A DNA stretch of 64,000 bases, from NCBI RefSeq assembly GCF_002245495.1, contig NZ_NQJF01000003.1, positions 1-64,000 of the forward strand. The letters run 5' to 3'. How positions within the stretch are numbered: the first letter of the stretch is position 1; each line of letters starts with the position of its first letter. Under the pieces are notes generated by a model. The model ran no database searches and had not been told where the DNA came from. It saw only the letters and a program-made list of their open reading frames with translations. Position numbers and translations under genes: made by a program. Source of the DNA: Oceanimonas baumannii (lineage in GTDB: Bacteria > Pseudomonadota > Gammaproteobacteria > Enterobacterales > Aeromonadaceae). This document shows positions 20,488 to 28,674 of the stretch, one piece after another.

Positions 20488-21645
20488 TCAGCGAAGAGAA
20501 ATGGGGACAATCGGCTGAGAGACGGCATCAATACGCTGTACTCCCTGTGCCTGTCTCACTCCGGGTGTTACCCGCTGTATACCCGGGTTAACCTGGGTTG
20601 CTCCCTGACTCACCGAACGAACCTGGCGGGCCGGCGCTACCGGCTGTGACGATGCAACTGGCCTTACAGCAGGTGCAGGTCTGGATACCGGTGTGGCAGC
20701 CACGCCGGATGACCTTTCCACGGGCTGTGCAGACGGTCTTACAACCGTTTCTGGCCTGGATACCGGTGCTGCAACCACTCTGGGTGAACTGGCTGCTGGC
20801 TGTACTGCCTGATTTGCAACTGGTGCCGGTTTCGAGGCCGGCGCAGCAACCACACTGGATGGCTGAGCCGCAGGCTGTGCTGCCGGCTTAGGCTGTTGCA
20901 CGATCTGGGGCGCTGCTTTTTTGGCTACGGCTTTTTTACCATCACTCTGATCCTGTTGCCGCATAGTGCGAGCCTTGGTCAGAGCTTGCTGATATTGCTT
21001 GCTGGGGATGTTATAGCGGGCGGCCAGCTTGCTGGCACCGTCGAAGTTTTCCTCATACAGTGTCAGTGTCAGCAGGTTCAGCATCGCCCGGGAACTACTT
21101 TCGTTCAGTTCAGCGGCTGTCAGCAGTTCAAACCGGGCCTCTTCAAGCTTACGCAGATTCATATAAATGATACCAAGATCATTACGCATGGCTTCGTTGG
21201 TCGGCTCATGGGCAACGGCTTTCTGCATGTATGTCAATGCCGTTTCGTTATCATCTCTGAGCACCGCCATTTGTGCCAGACCATGATACCCTTCCGCAAT
21301 TAAACAGGTCCCCGTCAGGCTTTGATACAGTCCTTCGGCTTCAGGGCGTTTCAGCAACCGCAATATCTGAGCCTTGCCCAGCCTGGCTTCCGGTAGCTCA
21401 TCAGGAAGACGTTCGAGATTGGCCAACGCTGCATGCAAACGCCGCGCCGACACCATTTCTTTTGACAAATTGATCGCCAGCTCCTGCTCACGGCTGAGCG
21501 GATCACAGGTTGCAATCTTGCTGCGCTCGGCGCTGATCAAATAAGGTGAGTTACCATCCTGGTAGCTGTTTTTACTACCATCCGGCAATACAGCACAGCC
21601 TGTTGTCATGAAGGCCGCCACCGCCAGCCCAAGTGTTTTCTTCAT
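20488..21645 (-). CDS. tadD: TadD-like TPR lipoprotein (pilotin)
   Basis: A 385-aa lipoprotein: MKKTLGLAVAAFMTTGC gives a lipobox with Cys17. Residues 50-230 hold tetratricopeptide repeats (AEGYHGLAQMAVLRDDNETALTYM region, NDLGIIYMNLRKLEEARFELL). TadD is thought to help secretin assembly. The last 130 residues are an unusual Pro/Ala/Val/Ser-rich tail with imperfect VVAAPVSRP / VAATPVSRPAP repeats, longer than in ordinary TadD. The start at 21645 overlaps the tadC stop by 4 bases; an upstream extension to 21876 lies inside tadC and is rejected. Confidence 0.88.
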   Translation of the reverse strand: MKKTLGLAVAAFMTTGCAVLPDGSKNSYQDGNSPYLISAERSKIATCDPLSREQELAINLSKEMVSARRLHAALANLERLPDELPEARLGKAQILRLLKRPEAEGLYQSLTGTCLIAEGYHGLAQMAVLRDDNETALTYMQKAVAHEPTNEAMRNDLGIIYMNLRKLEEARFELLTAAELNESSSRAMLNLLTLTLYEENFDGASKLAARYNIPSKQYQQALTKARTMRQQDQSDGKKAVAKKAAPQIVQQPKPAAQPAAQPSSVVAAPASKPAPVANQAVQPAASSPRVVAAPVSRPETVVRPSAQPVERSSGVAATPVSRPAPAVRPVASSQPVAPARQVRSVSQGATQVNPGIQRVTPGVRQAQGVQRIDAVSQPIVPISLR

Positions 21646-22526
21646 CCCATTTCTCCAAAGGCCCTGACAATGGCCATAAAACCTGGACCAGCCAATACAA
21701 TCATGAGTGCCGGAAACAAAAACGCGACCATTACAACCGACATTTTCGCTGACATTCTGGATACTTTTTCCTGCAACGCTGTTACCCGTCGTTCGGTGAG
21801 CAGCTCTTTCATGGCATGTAATGAAGCCATGGCGCCACTGCCTTGCCGGGAAAGCTGTTCCAGTACGGTAAAACAATCATTTACTTCATCAACCTCCAGC
21901 AATTCGGAGGTACGGGAAAGTTCTTCCTGCAACGACATACCCGCGTCTACACGCTGCAACATTTGTCTTATTTCTGTCGACAGCTCCGGCAGAATACGTG
22001 CGCTTTCTGCCGACAGCACCCGCAGCGCCTGCTCCACGGTCATGCCCACTTCAAACAAAATACGCAGCAACGGCAGCATCATCTCGACTTCTTCAGCCAG
22101 TCTTTGCTTACGCTTGGCCACCTTACTCACCAGCCAGCGTTTAGGTACCAGATAGCCAATGCCGGCCAGTGCCAGAACGGTGAGCAAAGGGTTATTGTCA
22201 CTGCCGGTAAGCGAGCCGTAAAGTACCCCCAGCAGTGCCAGTAACACCGGCAGACCAAGCTGAATGGTAATAAACAAAGACTGCTGAGTTCGCTTACGCC
22301 ATCCCAGCTGGTTCAGCAACATACGTACTTCACCGTCCAGCTGAAAGCCTTTTTTACCCATGCGGCTCTGGGCAAACTCACTCAGCAGTTTGTTTTTATC
22401 TACCGGATGAGGCTTGCCAAGACGCCGGTTGATAGCTCTGCGTATACGCCGCTCTTCAAAAAATAACAACAGCAGCAACACCACCAGCAGGAGCTGCAGC
22501 ACGGAGCTGAGGAACAGTGAGTTCAT
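21642..22526 (-). CDS. tadC: Tad inner-membrane platform protein TadC
   Basis: A 294-aa GspF-domain membrane protein, the second platform subunit of the Flp pilus machine. An N-terminal hydrophobic segment (LLLVVLLLLLFF), a central pair and a C-terminal segment are present, with the GspF core around MMLPLLRILFEVGMTVEQAL. The ATG at 22526 is preferred over the GTG at 22535 because AGGAG lies 8 bases upstream of it. It is adjacent to tadB (1 bp) and overlaps tadD. Confidence 0.92.
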   Translation of the reverse strand: MNSLFLSSVLQLLLVVLLLLLFFEERRIRRAINRRLGKPHPVDKNKLLSEFAQSRMGKKGFQLDGEVRMLLNQLGWRKRTQQSLFITIQLGLPVLLALLGVLYGSLTGSDNNPLLTVLALAGIGYLVPKRWLVSKVAKRKQRLAEEVEMMLPLLRILFEVGMTVEQALRVLSAESARILPELSTEIRQMLQRVDAGMSLQEELSRTSELLEVDEVNDCFTVLEQLSRQGSGAMASLHAMKELLTERRVTALQEKVSRMSAKMSVVMVAFLFPALMIVLAGPGFMAIVRAFGEMG

Positions 22527-22527
22527 A

Positions 22528-23403
22528 TTACACACTCCTCAACATGCGCCAGAGGGTTAACGAACCAACCACCTGGAACAAAAATGCAAACAGCAGGAGC
22601 TTTTTACCCGACGGATCATGCCACAATTCCAGAAAGAAGTCCGGGCTTGATATAAACACATAAGCTGCCAGTGACACCGGCAACAGCCCCAGTACCAGTG
22701 CACTGACGCGAGTCTCTCCGGTCATGGCTTTCAATTGACGCGCCGCTTTATCACGTTCGTGGATCATACTGACCAGCTGACTGAGCACCTCCACCGCATT
22801 ACCGCCATATTTCTGATTTACCCGCACCGCCAGCGCCAGCAGCTGAAACTCTTTGATTTGATACAAGCCGGCCAGGTCGTCCATTGCATCTTCCATACTG
22901 GCACCCCGGTGCATAAAACGCTGGCTGCGTTCAAAAGCTGATTTAAGCGGATTGGCCGCGCTATCAACGGCCTGATCCATCCCCTCCATCAGGGTTCTGC
23001 CGGATTTAAGACTACGAATAATATGGTCGATAAAGGCCGGAAGCTGCTTGACCATTTTAGCCACCCGACGGCGCTGGCGTACTTCGATAAATACCTTAAC
23101 CGCAAACAGCAGCAGTCCCGCCCCTGCCAGCGCTATCAAGGCACCCAGCGTCCAGTAGAGAAGAATAACGAGCAGCACATAAAGCAGCACAGCCGCCATC
23201 AGCCTGGAGCTGGTGAGCTGTATGCCTGCACGCAGCAGAGCAATATGCAGTGCCCCTCTGGACTGCAATGATGATGCTTTCTCGCTTGCCAGCGCACCCA
23301 TCATTTTTTCAGATCTGGCTTTTTTACGTGCACTGAACACCAGCAACACCGACAGTGCCAGCAACAGCAAAGCAACCAACAGCATTACTAAGGGCATATT
23401 CAT
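22528..23403 (-). CDS. tadB: Tad inner-membrane platform protein TadB
   Basis: A 291-aa GspF-domain protein, paralogue of TadC and partner of the TadA ATPase. It has an N-terminal hydrophobic helix (LVMLLVALLLLALSVLLVF), a central hydrophobic stretch near 65-100, and the GspF core QLPAFIDHIIRSLKSGRTLMEGM and VNQKYGGNAVEVLSQL. The ATG at 23403 follows AGGAGA by 6 bases and is preferred to the in-frame start at 23418. Confidence 0.92.
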   Translation of the reverse strand: MNMPLVMLLVALLLLALSVLLVFSARKKARSEKMMGALASEKASSLQSRGALHIALLRAGIQLTSSRLMAAVLLYVLLVILLYWTLGALIALAGAGLLLFAVKVFIEVRQRRRVAKMVKQLPAFIDHIIRSLKSGRTLMEGMDQAVDSAANPLKSAFERSQRFMHRGASMEDAMDDLAGLYQIKEFQLLALAVRVNQKYGGNAVEVLSQLVSMIHERDKAARQLKAMTGETRVSALVLGLLPVSLAAYVFISSPDFFLELWHDPSGKKLLLFAFLFQVVGSLTLWRMLRSV

Positions 23404-23417
23404 GCTTGTCTCCTGCA

Positions 23418-24674
23418 CTATCTGCCAGCTTTTAAATGCTGTAATTTCTCACAGCCGGGATTGCCTGACTCCCGGACAAAACGATGAGCACCTTTAGTCT
23501 GCAACCGGAACAGCGTGTTGGTAACATACTGATCGTCACGCAGTGAAATAACCTCCAGTATCTCACTGACGCAACGACGACCATCCGACAGCCGCACCAG
23601 CTGGACCACCAGATCGACAGCCGAACACACGGTTTGCCTGAGGGTCCGCTCTGCGACCTGAACCCCGGACATGCCCACCAGGCTTTCCAGCCTGAGCAGG
23701 GCATCCTGTGCATTATTGGCATGCACCGTGGTCATGGAACCATCGTGGCCGGTATTCATGGCAGTCAGGACATCCAACACTTCCACACCACGAATTTCAC
23801 CCAGCAAAATACGATCGGGGCGCATACGCAGGGCATTTCGTACCAGATCCCGGGCAGCCACTTCACCATAGCCGTCAGTATTCGGTGGCCGGGTTTCAAG
23901 CCGGACCACATGGTCATGCTTGAGCTGCAATTCGGCAGTATCTTCTATGGTAACAATGCGCTCTGCTTCAGATATATGCTGGCTAAGCAGGTTGAGCATG
24001 GTAGTTTTACCTGTGCCGGTACCCCCACTGACCAGAATATTACAGCGGCTGGCAACTGCCTCATGAAGAAAGGTCAGTATGTGCTCATCCAGCGAGCCCG
24101 CGGCCAGAAGGTCGCTGCTTTTAAGCATATCTTGCCGGAATTTCCGCACAGAAAGCGCCGGACCATCGATGGCAACAGGCGGGATCACCGCATTAATCCG
24201 GCTGCCGTCGGGCATACGGGCGTCAACCATGGGGGATGATTCATCCAGCCGGCGTCCTACCGGTGCCAGAATGCGCTGTATAACCCTGATAAGATGCGCA
24301 TTATCAATAAAACGCAGTTCGCTGCGGTGCAACGTACCCCGGCGTTCAATAAAAATACGATTGGGCCCGTTAACCAGAATTTCGGTAACGTCCGGATCTT
24401 TCAGCAGCATTTCAAGTGGCCCGAAGCCAATCAGCTCATCAACCAGCTCTTCACTCAGCTGATCCTGTTCATACCTTGAAATGGGAAGGTGCCGGCTTCT
24501 GGCATATTCGGACACCCGGGCATCCACGAACCGGCGTAACTGATGACGGCCGCTTTCCAGCAGATTTTCATCGTGCTCTTCCAGCGCATCAATAATATAT
24601 TTGTGCAATGCACCTTTAAAAAGCTGGTTGTCCGCTGATTTTCTGCGTTCACCAAAACGTGATTCAGAGCTCAT
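23418..24674 (-). CDS. tadA: Tad pilus assembly ATPase TadA (CpaF)
   Basis: A 418-aa secretion ATPase of the VirB11/PulE superfamily that powers Flp pilus extrusion and probably retraction. Walker [10 protein letters not shown] is at about residue 217, followed by the Asp box TIEDTAEL, Walker B region RILLGEIRG, and the His box [14 protein letters not shown]. The N-terminal domain ([19 protein letters not shown]) is typical of CpaF. It overlaps tadZ by 4 bases, indicating coupling. Confidence 0.95.
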   Translation of the reverse strand: MSSESRFGERRKSADNQLFKGALHKYIIDALEEHDENLLESGRHQLRRFVDARVSEYARSRHLPISRYEQDQLSEELVDELIGFGPLEMLLKDPDVTEILVNGPNRIFIERRGTLHRSELRFIDNAHLIRVIQRILAPVGRRLDESSPMVDARMPDGSRINAVIPPVAIDGPALSVRKFRQDMLKSSDLLAAGSLDEHILTFLHEAVASRCNILVSGGTGTGKTTMLNLLSQHISEAERIVTIEDTAELQLKHDHVVRLETRPPNTDGYGEVAARDLVRNALRMRPDRILLGEIRGVEVLDVLTAMNTGHDGSMTTVHANNAQDALLRLESLVGMSGVQVAERTLRQTVCSAVDLVVQLVRLSDGRRCVSEILEVISLRDDQYVTNTLFRLQTKGAHRFVRESGNPGCEKLQHLKAGR

Positions 24675-25837
24675 GAAAAGGCCTCCGTCACTCGTTTAAG
24701 CCAGCTTTTTTCTGTGGCTTGAGGGGTGCTTTTCAGGGTTTGGCTCATCAGAGGCCGGTAGGCTCTGCTCAGATTACCCGCGGCTCCGCCTTTCTGAGAC
24801 AGCCCGGCATTTTTCACCTTGAGGCGGTTAACCGGATCGGTGGCAATGGCCGCGATAAGTGGCAGCTCAAAGGTACTGGCCATCGCCTGCTTGTCGGGTG
24901 CCACCTGAGAGATATAGTGATCAATCAGCAGACCGGCATGTTCAAGCCGGACGCCCATGTCACGCCAGTGCTTGAGTACCGCCAGATTACGCTTGCAGCA
25001 GGACATACTCTGATCGGTATACCAGTAAATTTGTGAGCACATTCCGGCCAGACTGCGCAACTGCTCACTGTCTTGCTGACCAGTGAGATTAATCACCACA
25101 TGATCAAAATGCTGATTAAGCGCCGCCTGCAGCAAGTAGTGGTCTGTTGAGCTGATCTGGTGAAATTCGGGATCGCCGTGCATGCCGGTCAGCAGGCAAA
25201 GGCCGCTCTGGTGCCGGTTGAAGGCACTTTCAATCAGGTTGCTGTCGAGCCGCTTCAAGTTGCGCAAGGCGTCCTGAAAACTGAAGCCCGGCTCAAGCCC
25301 CAGAGTTTCCTGCGCTTCTCCAACAGGGCTACCAAGGTCAATCAGCAGCACCTGTTTGCCCTGCTGCTGCAGACCGGTCGCCAGCATCACACTGGCCAGA
25401 GCAGCATCCGGTGAGGACTGCGCTCCGTAAATCAGCGTGGCATTCTTTTTAACCGGCCTGGCAGGCACCGCTGGTGTACGCTGGCTTAGCCGGTGCACCA
25501 GTCCCATCACTTCATTACTGCGCATACCATAGACAATAAAGTCCCGCGCTCCGGCCCGCATGGCATTAATGATGAGCTCATTTTCCAGCCCGTCTCCCAT
25601 GCCTACCACTGTAAGCAAGGGCCGTGCCGCCAGCAGCGATTCGATCAGGTTACATTGGCGGGTCATGTCATGTGTATCCATCCCCACAAAAATAACCGAC
25701 GCGCCGGTCGCATCACATAACGACAGTATTTCACCCGCACTTTTATCCGCCACCAGCACCTGATGGGGAATCAGCGCATTGCGTAACCAGTCGATATCCT
25801 GCTCATTGGAGGAGTAAACAATAAAGGTCTGTTCCAT
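24671..25837 (-). CDS. tadZ: TadZ/CpaE-like localisation protein with degenerate P-loop
   Basis: A 388-aa protein with an N-terminal receiver-like half (residues 1-125) and a C-terminal MinD/ParA-like half, as in CpaE/TadZ proteins that place the Tad machine at a cell site. The position where ParA-type proteins carry the Lys-containing KGGxGK[ST] loop reads YGAQSSPDAALASV, with no Lys or paired Gly residues. VLLIDLGSPVG is the altered Walker A'-like segment. ATP hydrolysis is therefore doubtful; degenerate TadZ proteins are known. It lies between rcpA and tadA. Confidence 0.85.
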   Translation of the reverse strand: MEQTFIVYSSNEQDIDWLRNALIPHQVLVADKSAGEILSLCDATGASVIFVGMDTHDMTRQCNLIESLLAARPLLTVVGMGDGLENELIINAMRAGARDFIVYGMRSNEVMGLVHRLSQRTPAVPARPVKKNATLIYGAQSSPDAALASVMLATGLQQQGKQVLLIDLGSPVGEAQETLGLEPGFSFQDALRNLKRLDSNLIESAFNRHQSGLCLLTGMHGDPEFHQISSTDHYLLQAALNQHFDHVVINLTGQQDSEQLRSLAGMCSQIYWYTDQSMSCCKRNLAVLKHWRDMGVRLEHAGLLIDHYISQVAPDKQAMASTFELPLIAAIATDPVNRLKVKNAGLSQKGGAAGNLSRAYRPLMSQTLKSTPQATEKSWLKRVTEAFS

Positions 25838-25846
25838 GATTTCCTC

Positions 25847-27088
25847 CTACCGGGACAGTCCGCTTTGCATTTCGAAGTCACCGTTTTCCAGAAACAGCAG
25901 TTCAAATGCGTTGGGATCATAATGTCGATACTGTTCGCCCGGCAGCTCAGGCAACTGAGCTTCAGCAGCCAGCGGTTGCACAAGGTGAGGAGTAACAATC
26001 ATCAGCAGCTCTTTTTCTTCTCTGGAAATACGCGACGAACGGAAGAATCCGCCCAGCACCGGCAAATCGCCCAGGCCGGGCAGTTTATCCACATCGGCAT
26101 AGTTTCTGGCGCTCATCAGCCCGCTTATCACAAAACTTTCGCCACTGGCCAGTGCCACGCTGGTATCGGTACGGCGTACATTCAGTGAGGGTACTGTGGT
26201 GCCGGCAATGGAAACACCGGTATTAAAGTTGAGCTCACTGACTTCGGGTGCCACTTTCAGCAGTATACGGGAGCCATCTACCACGGTAGGAGTCAAACTT
26301 AAGCGCACCCCAAACTCTTTATATTCAATGGAAATGGAACTGCCGTCAGAACTGGGTACCGGCACCGGAAATTCGCCACCGGCCAGAAAGCTGGCACTTT
26401 TACCATTGAGGGAAACCAGGCTGGGGGTCGCCAGGGTGTAAGCAAAGTTGCTGTTTTCCAGCGCATTCAGAACGCCCAGAACCTCTTTGGTGCCGCCGCC
26501 CCAGGCGATATTAAAACCATCACCTGTCAGCGGCACCGGCGTATTGTTACCGGAAGGTACCAGCCCCCCCAGCCCGACACTGCCAGTGGTATTGCCGGGA
26601 GCGCCGAACAAAAAGCTGCCACGCTTGCCAAACAGTGAAATCCCCACGTCTTTCAGCTTGGTACGGTTCACTTCAACAAAGCGAATATCGGTTTGTACCT
26701 GGCTGGGCACGGCGGCATCGGTTTGCGGCTGAGCCGGGCTGATGGCCTGAGTGGCTGTGCCCTTTACCAGCACCTGACTCTGGATCGGGGCTGAAGCACA
26801 GCGTGTCCAGATATTCAGACTGGTAGTGCCAGCCCCCATACCGGTCAGCAAAATGCTGTCGCGACCGGTGAGTTTCAGATCCGCGATTTGCGGATCCCCA
26901 ATGGCCAGACGGGTAACAGGCGCATCAATCAACAGGGCATGCTGCGAGCCCTGATCCAGCTCCAGCACTTCATCCAGTGCCGGCATGGGAGAACACCCCC
27001 GGGAATGGGCCTGAGCAGAAAATGCCAGTGACAGCAGCGTGGTGATTATCGCTGATGGTAATGAAATGGTTTTATGATACTTTTTCAT
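25847..27088 (-). CDS. rcpA: Tad outer-membrane secretin RcpA (CpaC)
   Basis: A 413-aa secretin forming the outer-membrane pore for Flp pili. It has a signal peptide (MKKYHKTISLPSAIITTLLSLAFSAQA), an N-terminal pilus-secretion domain (RLAIGDPQIADLKLTG), a BON-like region and the secretin core (VEVNRTKLKDVGISLFG to SGLMSARNYADVDKLPGLGDLPVLG, with the VPVLG-type motif). I chose the ATG at 27088 because it gives a classic signal peptide; the ATG at 27103 overlaps the rcpC stop (TAATG) and is an alternative adding five residues. Confidence 0.92.
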   Translation of the reverse strand: MKKYHKTISLPSAIITTLLSLAFSAQAHSRGCSPMPALDEVLELDQGSQHALLIDAPVTRLAIGDPQIADLKLTGRDSILLTGMGAGTTSLNIWTRCASAPIQSQVLVKGTATQAISPAQPQTDAAVPSQVQTDIRFVEVNRTKLKDVGISLFGKRGSFLFGAPGNTTGSVGLGGLVPSGNNTPVPLTGDGFNIAWGGGTKEVLGVLNALENSNFAYTLATPSLVSLNGKSASFLAGGEFPVPVPSSDGSSISIEYKEFGVRLSLTPTVVDGSRILLKVAPEVSELNFNTGVSIAGTTVPSLNVRRTDTSVALASGESFVISGLMSARNYADVDKLPGLGDLPVLGGFFRSSRISREEKELLMIVTPHLVQPLAAEAQLPELPGEQYRHYDPNAFELLFLENGDFEMQSGLSR

Positions 27089-27102
27089 AGTCTGCTCTTG
27101 CA

Positions 27103-28080
27103 TTAAGGCGTTTGACGGGAAACGTCAGGACCGTGATAAACAGGAATGCTGGCAACCCGCTTTACCAGGCCTGGCTGAGCTGCCTTTTTCGCCTGTTTGA
27201 TTGCCAGCTTTTCAAACTGGAACAGCTGCCGTTCAATTTCTTTAAGCTCGCTGTCTTTCAGGCCATGCTGAAAGTAGTCCGCCAGTCTTTGTTCATCGGC
27301 ACTGCGCACCGCAAGCTGAAGTGTTCCCACCTGCGCCGCCAGCATAAAGCGAGTAGTCAGTGGTGCCGGAACAGCCAGCACAGCATTTTGTGCCGGACGA
27401 CGGCGTGAGGAAGCGCTTTTTTCGTCTTCTTCGTCAGAAAACTGCACAGACTGCCCATTGGGCCCGACCGATACTTCTTCACCAAAGCTGAGTACCCGCA
27501 GAGCAGGCACGACAACCTGAGCGGTTTGATCACTATTAGTTTCGTTTTTACGAAGATAGAGCAATACATCAACATAGTCACCGGGCTGAATAAAGCCACC
27601 ACCGCCACTGACCTCATCAATCGCAATGGCCAAGGCACGCTCGTTTTTTCCGATTAACTGGGCCAGCGGGCCACCGGCTTTAAAGACGGAGGCATTAAGC
27701 ACGGTGCCTGCCGGCAAATGCTGCCAGACATGCCGGTCAAGCACACTTTCCTCGGTTTTAAATGATCCGGGAGGCGCGATTTTCAGCTGTTCGGTGGCCA
27801 GGTGCTCACTGGTAATTTTTTCAAAGGGGGCCAACGGCTTGGCCAGCACCAGCACAGGTGTGCGCTGTTCTTCGTCTTGCCAGTTAGTCACTCGCTCTAC
27901 GGCAGAAACCGGTGTCTTAGAAACCGGAGATTCCGTGACCGGTGCCGAGGGTGGCGCAGGCAGGGTATTTGCAGCTGCCTCCTGATCAAGCTGGTTGCTC
28001 AGCTGCATGCCCTTGTAACCGGCAACAATGGCACCGGTTAACAACAACCCGGCCAGGCCAAGTGTTAATCGACTGTTCAT
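27103..28080 (-). CDS. rcpC: Flp pilus assembly protein RcpC (CpaB)
   Basis: A 325-aa periplasmic protein with an N-terminal membrane anchor (LTLGLAGLLLTGAIVAGYKG). A SAF domain spans about residues 60-130 (VLVLAKPLAPFEKITSEHL, LPAGTVLNASVF), followed by the RcpC beta domain (ALAIAIDEVSGGGGFIQPGDYVDVLLY). It is the first gene of the rightmost-to-leftmost Tad assembly operon. The start at 28080 follows GGAGAG; the frame upstream to 28113 is not used. Confidence 0.9.
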   Translation of the reverse strand: MNSRLTLGLAGLLLTGAIVAGYKGMQLSNQLDQEAAANTLPAPPSAPVTESPVSKTPVSAVERVTNWQDEEQRTPVLVLAKPLAPFEKITSEHLATEQLKIAPPGSFKTEESVLDRHVWQHLPAGTVLNASVFKAGGPLAQLIGKNERALAIAIDEVSGGGGFIQPGDYVDVLLYLRKNETNSDQTAQVVVPALRVLSFGEEVSVGPNGQSVQFSDEEDEKSASSRRRPAQNAVLAVPAPLTTRFMLAAQVGTLQLAVRSADEQRLADYFQHGLKDSELKEIERQLFQFEKLAIKQAKKAAQPGLVKRVASIPVYHGPDVSRQTP

Positions 28081-28401
28081 GTGTGCTCTCCGTACTCCAG
28101 CCAGTCGGTACATCGCCGGTGGATGTAAATCGTCATTTATCAGTTAGTTATCAGACAGGACTTTTATGGAACCAATCTTAAAACAAAAAAGTTATCACAG
28201 CTACTGGTGAAATAAGGATTCCCTGCCTACATTGATATTTCATATGAAAACAAAAACCGTGACTAAAGTGTACCGCAACACTAGTCCCGAACAACAAAAA
28301 CGGCACCATATAAAAGTGACTAATACTTTATATATATTTCCTCTAATGTAGGTTGGTTGTATATTTAAGCGATACCCATGACAAGAATCTGGAGCACGGA
28401 T
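28081..28401. promoter_or_regulatory. Divergent promoter region of flp and the rcpC-tad operon
   Basis: A 321-bp AT-rich gap without a gene. It contains GTGACTAAA (28259-28267), GTACCGCAACACTAG (28270-28284) and GTGACTAATACT (28316-28327). The last is repeated exactly, inverted, at 32971-32982. The second has a 12-of-15 match at 32952-32966. These are candidate response-regulator sites. TATATATATTT runs near 28330 may contribute to the flp promoter. Confidence 0.55.
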
Positions 28402-28623
28402 ATGAACAACACTCTCCTGAAAGCCTATGTATACTGCAAACTGAAAGCCGCCGACCTTGTTCAAAAAGAAGACGGTGCCTCTGCCATTGAATACGGTATT
28501 ATTGCCGGCCTGATTGCGGTAGGCATTATTGCTGCCGTTGGTGATGTTGGTGACAGACTGGTAACTTTCTTTGAAACCATCGGAACAGAGCTTGATACTG
28601 CTACTGGCGCTGCTGGTGGTTAA
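28402..28623 (+). CDS. flp: Flp major prepilin (type IVb pilin)
   Basis: A 73-aa prepilin. The cytoplasmic leader of 25 residues ends in Gly25; TadV would cut before ASAIEYG, giving a mature pilin with the conserved Glu5 and Tyr6. The hydrophobic core IIAGLIAVGIIAAVG follows. ATG 28402 is preceded by GGAG 7 bases upstream; an in-frame ATG at 28378 would lengthen the leader and is less likely. A strong terminator follows at 28650-28674, so flp is probably expressed alone and at high level. Confidence 0.95.
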   Translation: MNNTLLKAYVYCKLKAADLVQKEDGASAIEYGIIAGLIAVGIIAAVGDVGDRLVTFFETIGTELDTATGAAGG

Positions 28624-28649
28624 TAAATAACATAGAATATAAAACTAAA

Positions 28650-28674
28650 AAGCCCTCTTTCGAGGGCTTTTTTA
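28650..28674. terminator. Bidirectional terminator between flp and the TpsB gene
   Basis: AGCCCTC-TTTC-GAGGGCT stem (28651-28668) followed by TTTTTT, and preceded by A-rich sequence on the other side. It can stop both flp and the convergent transporter gene. Confidence 0.85.
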
